From contig JAPLBI010000008.1 in the NCBI GenBank assembly GCA_026392815.1, positions 1 through 15,837 of the forward strand: a stretch of 15,837 nucleotides of DNA, in the 5' to 3' direction. The stretch comes from Actinomycetota bacterium (GTDB lineage: Bacteria > Actinomycetota > Actinomycetes > Nanopelagicales > Nanopelagicaceae). Shown piece by piece: positions 1 through 7,009 of the stretch. The notes under the pieces are model-generated. The model was not told the DNA's origin. It saw only the letters and a program-made list of their open reading frames with translations, and ran no database searches. Every line of letters starts with the position of its first letter. The stretch's first letter is position 1. Both the position numbers and the translations under genes were made by a program.

Positions 1-807
1 GGTGGAGCACCAATCGTTGCAAAGATCGCACGCGATCTTGGTGCGCTAACAATCGGTGTTGTAACTCGTCCGTTCTCATTTGAAGGAAAGATTCGCTCTG
101 CGCAAGCAGATGAAGGAATCGAACTACTCCGTGCAGAAGTAGATACCTTGATTGTTATTCCAAATGATCGCTTACTTGCAATTTCAGATCGCAACATAAC
201 TGCAGTCGATGCATTTAAGAGCGCTGATCAAGTTCTTCTCTCAGGCGTTCAAGGAATTACCGAAATCATTACACAACCAGGTCTTATCAACCTTGACTTT
301 GCAGATGTTAAAACAGTTATGACCGATGCTGGTTCTGCTCTTATGGGAATCGGATCTGCGCGCGGAGAAAATCGCGCAACACGTGCTGCAGAGCTTGCGA
401 TCTCAAGCCCGCTACTTGAAGCATCTATTGACGGCGCAATGGGAGTTCTTCTCTCAGTTGCTGGTGGATCAGACCTTGGGCTCTTTGAGATCAACGAGGC
501 TTGCGAACTAGTTCAAGCAGCTGCGCATCCCAACGCCCGCATAATCTTCGGTACAACTATTGATGACGCTCTAGGCGATGAAGTTCGCATCACCGTTATT
601 GCTGCTGGCTTTGATGGCGGAGAACCAAAGAAGGTTTCAGTTCCGGTAATTGATAAGGCGAGCCTGTCAGGTATCGCAGATCCAATTCCAAGTAACGATC
701 CAATTTCTGTCGCTCTTGATCTCGATGGCAGCGCACCTCGTAAGCGCGTTACCTTTGAAGATCTCGTTGCTGAAGATGAGATCGACGTTCCCGACTTTAT
801 GAAGTAA
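1..807 (+). CDS. ftsZ: Cell division protein FtsZ, 3' part (5' end outside window)
   Basis: FtsZ is the tubulin-like GTPase that polymerises into the cytoplasmic Z-ring at the division site. Reading frame 1 is open from the first base to the TAA at 805-807 and gives 268 residues. It begins just inside the glycine-rich GTP-binding signature ([10 protein letters not shown]), so about the first 110 residues lie upstream. Visible FtsZ landmarks are [12 protein letters not shown], the [12 protein letters not shown] segment, the synergy-loop region with [19 protein letters not shown], and the conserved actinobacterial C-terminal peptide DVPDFMK, which is the binding site for SepF, encoded two genes downstream. 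A TTG at 148 could be mistaken for a start, but homology continues without a break upstream of it. The gene ends 32 bases before the preferred pgeF start. The visible part is intact. Confidence 0.97.
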   Translation, partial: GGAPIVAKIARDLGALTIGVVTRPFSFEGKIRSAQADEGIELLRAEVDTLIVIPNDRLLAISDRNITAVDAFKSADQVLLSGVQGITEIITQPGLINLDFADVKTVMTDAGSALMGIGSARGENRATRAAELAISSPLLEASIDGAMGVLLSVAGGSDLGLFEINEACELVQAAAHPNARIIFGTTIDDALGDEVRITVIAAGFDGGEPKKVSVPVIDKASLSGIADPIPSNDPISVALDLDGSAPRKRVTFEDLVAEDEIDVPDFMK

Positions 808-820
808 TTAGCTCCACTCC

Positions 821-828
821 AAAGGTGA
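821..828 (+). promoter_or_regulatory. Putative Shine-Dalgarno site of pgeF
   Basis: AAAGGTGA lies in the short ftsZ-pgeF gap, about 11 bases before the ATG at 840. It overlaps the alternative GTG start at 825, which therefore has no usable ribosome site of its own. This decides the start in favour of 840, with moderate confidence. Confidence 0.4.
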
Positions 829-839
829 GTGAGCTAACT

Positions 840-1505
840 ATGGGAACCTTCTTTACCGATCGCTTAGGTGGCAACAGTTCTGGTGAATATGCATCCCTTA
901 ACTTGGGAGACCATGTCGGGGATATTGCGGAGGTAGTTACCAGTAATCGCGCTTTGATTGCCGCAAAATTTGGACCCACTCAGTATATGAACCAAGTCCA
1001 TGGCAATCGCGTTGCGATCATTGAAGAAGTTACCGACGAAATTCCAACTGCGGATGCGCTAGTTACTGGCATCCCAGGAATAACTCTTGCGGTCATGGTT
1101 GCCGATTGCATTCCACTCTTACTCAAATCCAAGGACGCTGTTGCGGCAGTTCACGTTGGTCGTAAAGGTTTGCTAAACCGAGTAGCGGAAAAAGCTATAG
1201 ATGTAATGCGCGAGATTTCCGATGCTCAGATTTCAGCTGTTATCGGTCCTGCTATTTGTGGCAAATGCTATGAAGTATCTAAAGAAATCTTTAGCGAAGT
1301 GGCTGCAAGCCATCCAGAGAGCGCTAGCCAAACAGCATCTGGAACTCCTTCCCTGGATCTAATCTCTGCCCTTATCGCAGATCTTCAAAAATTGGGGATT
1401 ACAGATATTGATAACCAAAGTCGCTGCACCATAGAACACGATGATCTCTACTCTTATAGGCGAGATGGAGCCACCGGGCGCCAAGCAGGGTTGGTCTGGC
1501 TATGA
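840..1505 (+). CDS. pgeF: Peptidoglycan editing factor PgeF / YfiH-type multicopper-like purine nucleoside phosphorylase
   Basis: This is a YfiH/PgeF family protein (DUF152, formerly called laccase domain). Family members act on purine nucleosides and have been tied to removing miswritten amino acids from peptidoglycan precursors. From the ATG at 840 it has 221 residues. The zinc-site residues are visible: His54 in NQVHGN, Cys90 in VADCIPLLL and His105 in AAVHVGRKGL. IGPAICGKCYEV (about 135-146) and the C-terminal TGRQAGLVWL are also family hallmarks. HVGRKG replaces the more common HAGWRG. The frame can be extended to a GTG at 825, but the purine-rich AAAGGTGA at 821-828 overlaps that GTG and lies about 11 bases before the ATG at 840. 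The ATG also places FFTDR near the N-terminus as usual, so I prefer it. The stop overlaps yggS by ATGA, indicating translational coupling in the ftsZ-sepF cluster. Confidence 0.93.
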   Translation: MGTFFTDRLGGNSSGEYASLNLGDHVGDIAEVVTSNRALIAAKFGPTQYMNQVHGNRVAIIEEVTDEIPTADALVTGIPGITLAVMVADCIPLLLKSKDAVAAVHVGRKGLLNRVAEKAIDVMREISDAQISAVIGPAICGKCYEVSKEIFSEVAASHPESASQTASGTPSLDLISALIADLQKLGITDIDNQSRCTIEHDDLYSYRRDGATGRQAGLVWL

Positions 1506-2188
1506 CTGAACGCCGTGAATTTATAAGCAACTCACTGCAAGATGTGAAGTCACGAATTGCTAGCGCTGCACAGTTAGCCGGGCGAGATCTTGCCGAGATA
1601 ACTTTGATCGCTGTTACAAAAACTTATCCAGTATCCGATGTTCAAATTCTTCGCGATCTTGGCGAAGGAAATTTTGGCGAGAATCGAACCGAAGAAGGCG
1701 CGGAGAAATCCTTAGAAGTGCCTGGGATTTGGCATTATCAAGGACAAGTGCAGAGTCGAAAATTACGTGAGATAGCTTCTTGGGCCAATGTGATTCATTC
1801 CTTAGATCAAATCAGTCATATCGAAAAGTTAAACCGCATCTGCGAAGAGACAAATAAGAAAATTAGCGTCTTTATCCAGCTCTCTTTAGATGGCGCACCC
1901 GATAGAGGGGGAGTAGTTGAGCAAGAACTGGCAGGGCTTGCCGATGTGGTTGCAGCAAGTTCGGCGCTAGAACTCAAAGGGTTGATGTGCGTTCCCCCGG
2001 TTGAGTATGAACATCAACTCGCCTTCGCCGAGATCGCGCAAATTCACCAACGTTTTATCAGCCGATTCCCAAGCGCAAAATCACTATCTGCTGGCATGAG
2101 TTCTGACTTTGAAATTGCCATCGCCCATGGCGCGACACATATCCGTATAGGTAGCCAAATCCTCGGTTCGCGGACCTATCACCCCTAA
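1502..2188 (+). CDS. yggS: YggS/PROSC family pyridoxal-phosphate homeostasis protein
   Basis: This is a member of the PLP-binding protein family (PLPBP, YggS, COG0325), a single-domain fold-III TIM barrel without known enzymatic activity that buffers cellular pyridoxal phosphate. It has 228 residues, the usual length. Family landmarks are the PLP-binding lysine Lys40 in LIAVTKTYP, the GNFGENRTEE segment, WHYQGQVQSRK (family usually WHFIGxLQxNK), GLMCVPP (usually GLMxVxP) and the phosphate-binding C-terminal stretch LSAGMSSDFEIAI followed by GATHIRIGSQILG. The start ATG at 1502 overlaps the pgeF stop by ATGA, so it is translationally coupled. Linkage of yggS with ftsZ, sepF and yggT is conserved in Gram-positive bacteria. 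The stop codon TAA at 2186-2188 also forms the beginning of the proposed sepF -10 box. Confidence 0.95.
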   Translation: MTERREFISNSLQDVKSRIASAAQLAGRDLAEITLIAVTKTYPVSDVQILRDLGEGNFGENRTEEGAEKSLEVPGIWHYQGQVQSRKLREIASWANVIHSLDQISHIEKLNRICEETNKKISVFIQLSLDGAPDRGGVVEQELAGLADVVAASSALELKGLMCVPPVEYEHQLAFAEIAQIHQRFISRFPSAKSLSAGMSSDFEIAIAHGATHIRIGSQILGSRTYHP

Positions 2189-2191
2189 CCT
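2186..2191 (+). promoter_or_regulatory. Putative -10 box for leaderless sepF transcript
   Basis: TAACCT matches the actinobacterial TANNNT -10 pattern and is separated from the sepF ATG at 2198 by exactly six bases, so transcription would start at or next to the A of ATG. There is no Shine-Dalgarno sequence before sepF, which fits leaderless translation. The first three bases are also the yggS stop codon. No clear -35 box was seen. Confidence 0.45.
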
Positions 2192-2197
2192 TTACCT

Positions 2198-2665
2198 ATG
2201 TCTGCACTCAATAAAATGATGGGCTACCTCGGTTTGGTAGATACCGATGAAGAAGCTCAACAACAAGAAGCAACTCCAGTTCGCAACACCGAACGTCCAG
2301 CACGCGAGATCGCACGTCCATCTCGTGATCGCGCCGGCGTGACCGTCGTTGGTTCAACTGTGGCAGCTGCTCCAGTTCAAGAGTCGAATTACCACATCAT
2401 CACTTTGCAACCACGTTCATACTCTGAAGCCCGCAAAATGGGCGAGCACTACCGCGAAGGTAATCCAGTCATCATCAATCTCGATGACATGGAAGAGAGC
2501 GAACGTAAACGTCTAGTTGACTTCGCTAGCGGACTTGTATTTGGTCTACACGGACGTATCGAACGCGTTAGCCATAAAGTCTTCCTTCTCTCACCTGCAA
2601 ATGTAAATGTAAGCAGCGAAGATAAGACCGCTGCAGCACAGGCAAGTTTCTTTAACCAGAGTTGA
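2198..2665 (+). CDS. sepF: Cell division protein SepF
   Basis: SepF is a cytoplasmic, membrane-associated dimer that binds the FtsZ C-terminal peptide and anchors the Z-ring; it is the main FtsZ membrane anchor in Actinobacteria, which lack FtsA. It has 155 residues. The N-terminal segment MSALNKMMGYLGLV resembles the amphipathic membrane-binding helix. A variable charged linker with Arg/Pro-rich sequence covers about 18-62. The SepF core follows at about 63-137, with YHIITLQPRSYSEA, NPVIINLDDM, RKRLVDFASGLVFGLHG and RVSHKVFLLSP. The FtsZ partner peptide DVPDFMK is present in ftsZ upstream. The start is supported by homology and by a -10 box six bases upstream, with no ribosome-binding site. 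yggT follows after 24 bases. Confidence 0.96.
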   Translation: MSALNKMMGYLGLVDTDEEAQQQEATPVRNTERPAREIARPSRDRAGVTVVGSTVAAAPVQESNYHIITLQPRSYSEARKMGEHYREGNPVIINLDDMEESERKRLVDFASGLVFGLHGRIERVSHKVFLLSPANVNVSSEDKTAAAQASFFNQS

Positions 2666-2689
2666 TTTAAGAACCTTCCCTCTCAGTTA

Positions 2690-2971
2690 ATGATTATTTC
2701 ACTCCTGCTCACGCTACTTGATCTCTTCAAGTATGCACTTTTCATTCGCTTAATTGTTGACTACGCCAGAATTTTTGCACCTAATTGGCGCCCTAAATCT
2801 TTCTTGATCGCTTTCTTCGAATTGATTTATTCAATAACCGATCCACCAATGAAATTTGTTGGTCGCTTCGTGCCACCACTGCGTTTGGGTGGAGTAGCAA
2901 TTGATCTTTCATTTATCGTTCTCTTGATCGGCATTAGCCTGGCCAAGAGCATCATCATCGTTGTACTTTAA
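2690..2971 (+). CDS. yggT: YggT family small integral membrane protein
   Basis: This is a small membrane protein of the YggT/YlmG family, 93 residues. Two hydrophobic segments are visible, about residues 2-25 and 68-92, flanking a conserved polar loop with the family's ITDPPMKFVGRFVPP and LGGVAIDLSFIVLL patterns (usual motif: D-P-hydrophobic, R-x-x-P, and I-D-x-S). The biochemical role is unresolved. In bacteria the gene sits next to sepF, and in plastids the homologue affects nucleoid and membrane organisation. It is the last gene of the + strand division cluster. Its stop is 10 bases from the stop of the convergent ileS. In most Actinobacteria divIVA follows yggT, but here it does not. Confidence 0.93.
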   Translation: MIISLLLTLLDLFKYALFIRLIVDYARIFAPNWRPKSFLIAFFELIYSITDPPMKFVGRFVPPLRLGGVAIDLSFIVLLIGISLAKSIIIVVL

Positions 2972-2981
2972 ATATAACTTT

Positions 2982-5900
2982 CTAAGCTTTTTTAAGTACT
3001 ACTTCGATCCCAAGTTCATTATCGCTAGTTGCAATCGTTTCATCGCGCTCGAACTCGAGAGCAAGTACTTCATCGCTGATATGCGCCTTTGCACTTGAAA
3101 TTGCAGATAGAACTGATTGTTCCGCGTTCCAGCGAACTTTGATCCGGTCCGAGATCTCAAAGCCATCGCTCTTGCGACGTTCCTGGATAAAGCGGATTAC
3201 TTCACGAACGTTTCCGGTCTCAATTAACTCAGGTGTTAGCGCTAGATCAAGAGCTACCGATTCGCCATCGTGGCTAGCAACCATCCAGCCAGATTTCGGC
3301 ACTTCAGTCACAACGAGATCAGCTAAATCAATCTCCCATGTGCCCACTTTGGCGCTACCAGATTTGCGAAGACCCTTAACAAGTTCTGTTGGATCGGTAG
3401 CAGCAATCGCCTTAGCAATATCTTGAACCTCTTTGCCAAACTTAGCGCCGAGTGATTTGAAGTTAGCCTTTACAGAGATATCAACTAAATCTCCATCGGC
3501 ATCGGCGATATCGGCTAGATCGATCACATTTAACTCATCTGCGATCTGTTCCTTCATATCTGTTGGCAGAGTCGACCAGCCATTTGCAGAAATCAGAGCG
3601 CGTTGCAGTGGCTGGCGAATCTTGATCGCCGATTCAGCGCGAGCAGAACGGCCCAATTCAACAACGCGTCGAGTCATCGCAACTTGCGCATTTAGTTCTA
3701 GGTTAATTCGGGAAGGATCGGCGATAGGGAAATCTGTTAGGTGCACAGAGGCGGCAACGGATGGATCTGCAACCTTTACCAACTCTTGCCAAACATGCTC
3801 GGTAATAAATGGAACCATTGGTGAAAGTAGCTGAGTCAATGAGACTAGACATTCATGAAGTGTTGCCAAGGCAGCGGTGTCGCCATCCCAGAAACGACGA
3901 CGCGAGCGTCGCACATACCAGTTAGAGAGGTCGTCGATAAATCTGGCTAGCGCCTTACCTGCGTTCTGTGAATCAAATTCCGAATACGACTTATCAACTT
4001 CTTGAATAAGTGCGTTTAGCTCGCTGATGATCCATTTATCCATCATCGAACGATCCTTGAGCGCCGGTGATTGGCTTAGTTCAAATCCCGATGCTTCGGC
4101 ATAGAGAGTATGGAATGAGATCGTGTTCCAGTAGGTAAGTAAGGTCTTGCGTACAACATCGCTAATTGCATCGTGGCCAACGCGGCGCGCAGACCAAGGA
4201 GATCCGGCGGCCAACATGTACCAACGCACCGCATCTGCGCCATGTTGATCCATTAGCGAAATCGGCTCAAGGACATTGCCCAAGTGCTTACTCATCTTGC
4301 GACCATCTTTATCAAGGATGTGGCCGAGGCAGAGCACGCTCTTGTATGAACTTTGATCAAAGACCAAGGTTCCAATTGTCATCAGCGTGTAGAACCAGCC
4401 GCGCGTTTGATCGATCGCTTCGCAGATAAAGTCGGCAGGATAAGCAGCTTTAAACTTTTCAACTGAACCAGGCTTATGTGGGTATCCCCACTGCGCAAAT
4501 GGCATAGCGCCTGAGTCATACCAACAGTCGATAACTTCAGGAACACGATTCATTTCCTTAGAACATTGCGCACATGGGAAAGTGATGTCGTCAACAAATG
4601 GGCGATGTGGATCAAGGTTGGAGAGTTCTTGTCCGGCTAGCGCGCCGAGTTCAGCAAGTGAATCAACGCAGACTTCATGTTTATCTTCGCAACGCCAGAT
4701 CGGGAGCGGCGTTCCCCAGAAACGATTTCGCGAAAGCGCCCAGTCAATGTTGTTATTGAGCCAATCACCGTAACGGCCAGTCTTAATTGTCTCGGGGTGC
4801 CAATTGGTCTTGTTATTCTCGCGGATCAACTCATCTTTAATTGAGGTCGTGCGGATATACCAAGATGGTTGCGCGTAATAAATAAGTGCGGTGTGACAGC
4901 GCCAGCAGTGTGGATATGGGTGCTCAAATGGCTGGTGCTTATATAAAACACCGCGTGATTTAAGTTCCTTAACCAAAGTCTTATCGGCTTCCTTAAAGAA
5001 GACCCCGCCAACTAGTGGAACATCGGCTAAGAACTTTCCATCGGGTGCGATTGGATTTACAACAGGAAGACCATAACCACGGCAAACCGCTAAATCGTCT
5101 GCGCCAAAGGCAGGGGATTGGTGAACTAAGCCAGTTCCATCTTCAGTTGTTACATATGTTGCCAGAACTATGAAATGAGAATCTGGAATCTCGATCAAAT
5201 CTAATGGGCGCTTATAGGTAACGCGCTCGAGATCTCTACCCTTTATAACCTTTAAGACTTTAACTTCACCGGAGAGTGCGCTGAGAAGAGCCTCTGCAAC
5301 AACTAGGACTTCGCGGTTTTCTTCAACCACAACTTCAGCGACGGCATAATCAACATCTGGGTGAACCGCAACAGCGGTATTTGAAACTAAGGTCCAAGGC
5401 GTTGTTGTCCAAACCAGCAACGCAGCGCCGAGGTCGGCTAACTCACCAGATGTAACTGGAAAACGAACATATACAGATGGATCGGTAACTGTTTCGTATC
5501 CCTGCGCTAACTCATGATCGGAGAGGCCGGTTCCACAACGCGGGCAATATGGTGCAACGCGGTGATCTTGAACTAGAAGACCTTTCTTCCATATCTCTTT
5601 TAAGCTCCACCAAACGCTTTCGACATATTCAGGAGCCATCGTCCAATAAGCCTGATCAAAATCAACCCAGAAACCCATTCGGTTGGTCATCGTTGTAAAT
5701 GCATCAACATGGCGAGTTACTGATTCGCGGCACTTATCGTTAAAGGCGGCAATTCCGTATTTTTCAATATCGCCTTTTCCAGTAAAACCTAACTCTTTTT
5801 CGACAGCGATCTCAACTGGCAAGCCGTGGCAATCCCAACCCGCTTTGCGAGTTACATATTTGCCCTTCATCGTTTGATAACGCGGAAAGACATCTTTAAA

Positions 5901-6101
5901 GACGCGCGCTTCGATGTGGTGAGTTCCGGGCATTCCATTGGCTGTTGGAGGGCCTTCATAGAAGGTCCAAGGTTGCGCGCCTTCTCTAGCTTGCGTGCTC
6001 GCCTCGAAAATCGAATTGGTGCGCCAGAAATCTAGGATCGAACGCTCCATACCTGGGAGGTCGATCGCTGCGGCAATTGGGCGCATCTTTGGAGAATTCA
6101 T
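2982..6101 (-). CDS. ileS: Isoleucyl-tRNA synthetase, type 2 (eukaryote-like), with altered signature motif
   Basis: This cytoplasmic class Ia synthetase charges tRNA-Ile with isoleucine. At 1039 residues it has the length and sequence style of the actinobacterial, eukaryote-like IleRS2. Landmarks: PPTANGMPGTHHIEARVFKD at 51-70, where the HIGH signature is replaced by GTHH (59-62); AGWDCHGLPVE at 87-97; an intact CP1 editing domain with WTTTPWTL (231-238) and GTGLVHQSPAFGADD (322-336); CxxC pairs at 186/189, 399/402 and 510/513; KMSKH at 602-606 in the KMSKS position; and a long anticodon-binding C-terminal region. The start ATG at 6101 has no Shine-Dalgarno and lies nine bases after a TAGACT box. 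It is the only minus-strand gene here, convergent with yggT and divergent from the traR-like gene. There is no space for the T-box leader often found before actinobacterial ileS. Confidence 0.97.
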   Translation of the reverse strand: MNSPKMRPIAAAIDLPGMERSILDFWRTNSIFEASTQAREGAQPWTFYEGPPTANGMPGTHHIEARVFKDVFPRYQTMKGKYVTRKAGWDCHGLPVEIAVEKELGFTGKGDIEKYGIAAFNDKCRESVTRHVDAFTTMTNRMGFWVDFDQAYWTMAPEYVESVWWSLKEIWKKGLLVQDHRVAPYCPRCGTGLSDHELAQGYETVTDPSVYVRFPVTSGELADLGAALLVWTTTPWTLVSNTAVAVHPDVDYAVAEVVVEENREVLVVAEALLSALSGEVKVLKVIKGRDLERVTYKRPLDLIEIPDSHFIVLATYVTTEDGTGLVHQSPAFGADDLAVCRGYGLPVVNPIAPDGKFLADVPLVGGVFFKEADKTLVKELKSRGVLYKHQPFEHPYPHCWRCHTALIYYAQPSWYIRTTSIKDELIRENNKTNWHPETIKTGRYGDWLNNNIDWALSRNRFWGTPLPIWRCEDKHEVCVDSLAELGALAGQELSNLDPHRPFVDDITFPCAQCSKEMNRVPEVIDCWYDSGAMPFAQWGYPHKPGSVEKFKAAYPADFICEAIDQTRGWFYTLMTIGTLVFDQSSYKSVLCLGHILDKDGRKMSKHLGNVLEPISLMDQHGADAVRWYMLAAGSPWSARRVGHDAISDVVRKTLLTYWNTISFHTLYAEASGFELSQSPALKDRSMMDKWIISELNALIQEVDKSYSEFDSQNAGKALARFIDDLSNWYVRRSRRRFWDGDTAALATLHECLVSLTQLLSPMVPFITEHVWQELVKVADPSVAASVHLTDFPIADPSRINLELNAQVAMTRRVVELGRSARAESAIKIRQPLQRALISANGWSTLPTDMKEQIADELNVIDLADIADADGDLVDISVKANFKSLGAKFGKEVQDIAKAIAATDPTELVKGLRKSGSAKVGTWEIDLADLVVTEVPKSGWMVASHDGESVALDLALTPELIETGNVREVIRFIQERRKSDGFEISDRIKVRWNAEQSVLSAISSAKAHISDEVLALEFERDETIATSDNELGIEVVLKKA

Positions 6102-6110
6102 AAGGAGGCG

Positions 6111-6116
6111 AGTCTA
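6111..6116 (-). promoter_or_regulatory. Putative -10 box of ileS
   Basis: On the minus strand this reads TAGACT, identical to the box before hisD. It lies nine bases before the ileS ATG, giving a leader of about zero to three bases. The ileS start has no Shine-Dalgarno sequence; the bases just before the ATG read CCTCCTT, the opposite of one. No convincing -35 was found. Confidence 0.4.
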
Positions 6117-6162
6117 ACGCCCGCCTTGCGCAGAACTGTTCAAGAATTTGCGCGGGCGATGA

Positions 6163-7008
6163 GTGGCAAAGTTGGTGGCGCGTGGAAAAGGGCATAAGGT
6201 GCGCGGCGTGCCAGCAAAAAAGAAGACCGTGAAGAAGCCGGTTAAGAAGGTAGCCAAGGCAAAGAAGGCGCCTGCTAAGAAAGCCGCGGCCAAGAAAACC
6301 CCTGCCAAGAAAGTTGCTAAGAAAGCTCCGGCTAAGAAAGTTGCTAAGAAAGCGCCAGCTAAAAAAGCTGCTGTTAAAAAAGCGCCAGCCAAGAAATCTG
6401 CCTTCAAGAAAGCGCCAGTTCGACCTTTCCCATCTAAGGCTGGAAAGACAACTCTTACCGTTGATGAAAAATCTCAAACAGTTAGCGTTGCAACAGTTGT
6501 TGCGCCAGTTGCTGCTCCAGTAGTTGAAGAGCGCCGTCTAGTAATGCCCCCACCTCCTCGCCCAGTCAAGAGTGGAAAGAAAGTTGCGCCGCTTAAGCCA
6601 ATCAAAGCAGCGCCAACTCCAGTAACTGCCAGCGATGGTGAAGCGCCATGGTCGGCTGCAGAGTTAAAGGCAGTTCGCACTGAAATCTCTGCTGATCTTG
6701 AACGCTTGCGTCGCGAACTTGCTCTTGTAGAAGCAGAGATGGATGAGTTGATTTCTGATTCTGGTGAAGGCGCTGGAGATGATCAGGCAGATTCAGGTAC
6801 CAAAACTTTTGAACGTGAACACGAGATGTCTCTGGTAATCAACGCGCGCGATATGGTCTTACAAACAGAGCGCGCCCTTGATCGAATCGACAATAAAACT
6901 TATGGAAGTTGCGAAGAGTGCGGCAGCCCAATCGGCAAAGCGCGCCTGCAAGTATTTCCACGCGCTACCCTCTGCATGATCTGTAAGCAGAAGGAAGAGC
7001 GGCGCTAA
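6163..7008 (+). CDS. DksA/TraR-type C4 zinc-finger protein with long histone H1-like Lys/Ala/Pro tail
   Basis: This two-part protein has 281 residues. Residues 18-90 form a highly basic low-complexity tail of repeated KKAPAKK and KKVAKKAP units, like eukaryotic histone H1 and actinobacterial nucleoid proteins. A Pro/Val-rich linker follows (about 105-160). The C-terminal part (about 163-281) is a DksA/TraR module: a coiled-coil-like segment with LERLRRELALVEAEMDEL, an acidic turn, and a C4 zinc finger with Cys250, Cys253, Cys271 and Cys274 (C-x2-C-x17-C-x2-C). DksA proteins bind the RNA polymerase secondary channel; whether this one does is inference. A homologue between ileS and lspA is common in Actinobacteria. 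GTG 6163 is the most upstream start in frame after an upstream stop; GTG 6175 or 6199-6204 are possible. The start lacks a good ribosome site. The stop lies one base before lspA. Confidence 0.85.
   Translation: MAKLVARGKGHKVRGVPAKKKTVKKPVKKVAKAKKAPAKKAAAKKTPAKKVAKKAPAKKVAKKAPAKKAAVKKAPAKKSAFKKAPVRPFPSKAGKTTLTVDEKSQTVSVATVVAPVAAPVVEERRLVMPPPPRPVKSGKKVAPLKPIKAAPTPVTASDGEAPWSAAELKAVRTEISADLERLRRELALVEAEMDELISDSGEGAGDDQADSGTKTFEREHEMSLVINARDMVLQTERALDRIDNKTYGSCEECGSPIGKARLQVFPRATLCMICKQKEERR
6307..6360 (+). repeat. Tandem 27-base coding repeat in the basic tail (two copies)
   Basis: Two adjacent 27-base units (6307-6333 and 6334-6360) differ at two bases and each encode KKVAKKAPA. More degenerate Lys/Ala/Pro units lie on both sides, from about 6211 to 6417. 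Such repeats can expand or contract in frame, so tail length probably varies between strains. Confidence 0.8.
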
Positions 7009-7009
7009 G

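Noticed and set aside
148..807. TTG at 148 as the start of a separate 219-residue protein.
   Set aside because: The same frame is open from base 1 and matches FtsZ throughout, so this is an internal codon of ftsZ.
2972..2990. T-rich stretch between the convergent yggT and ileS stops as a bidirectional terminator.
   Set aside because: Only the 6-base palindrome AAGCTT and a short T run are visible; no stable stem-loop could be drawn.
6102..6108. Perfect AAGGAGG on the + strand just outside the ileS start.
   Set aside because: No ATG or GTG lies 5-12 bases downstream, the next + strand gene starts over 50 bases away, and on the ileS strand the sequence is the complement of a ribosome site. 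Probably chance.
6114..6477. Long minus-strand open frames (97 and 163 codons) opposite the traR-like gene.
   Set aside because: They are antisense shadows of the Lys/Ala/Pro repeat (their proteins are Phe/Leu/Ala repeats) and one overlaps the ileS start in another frame. No start signal or family resemblance.
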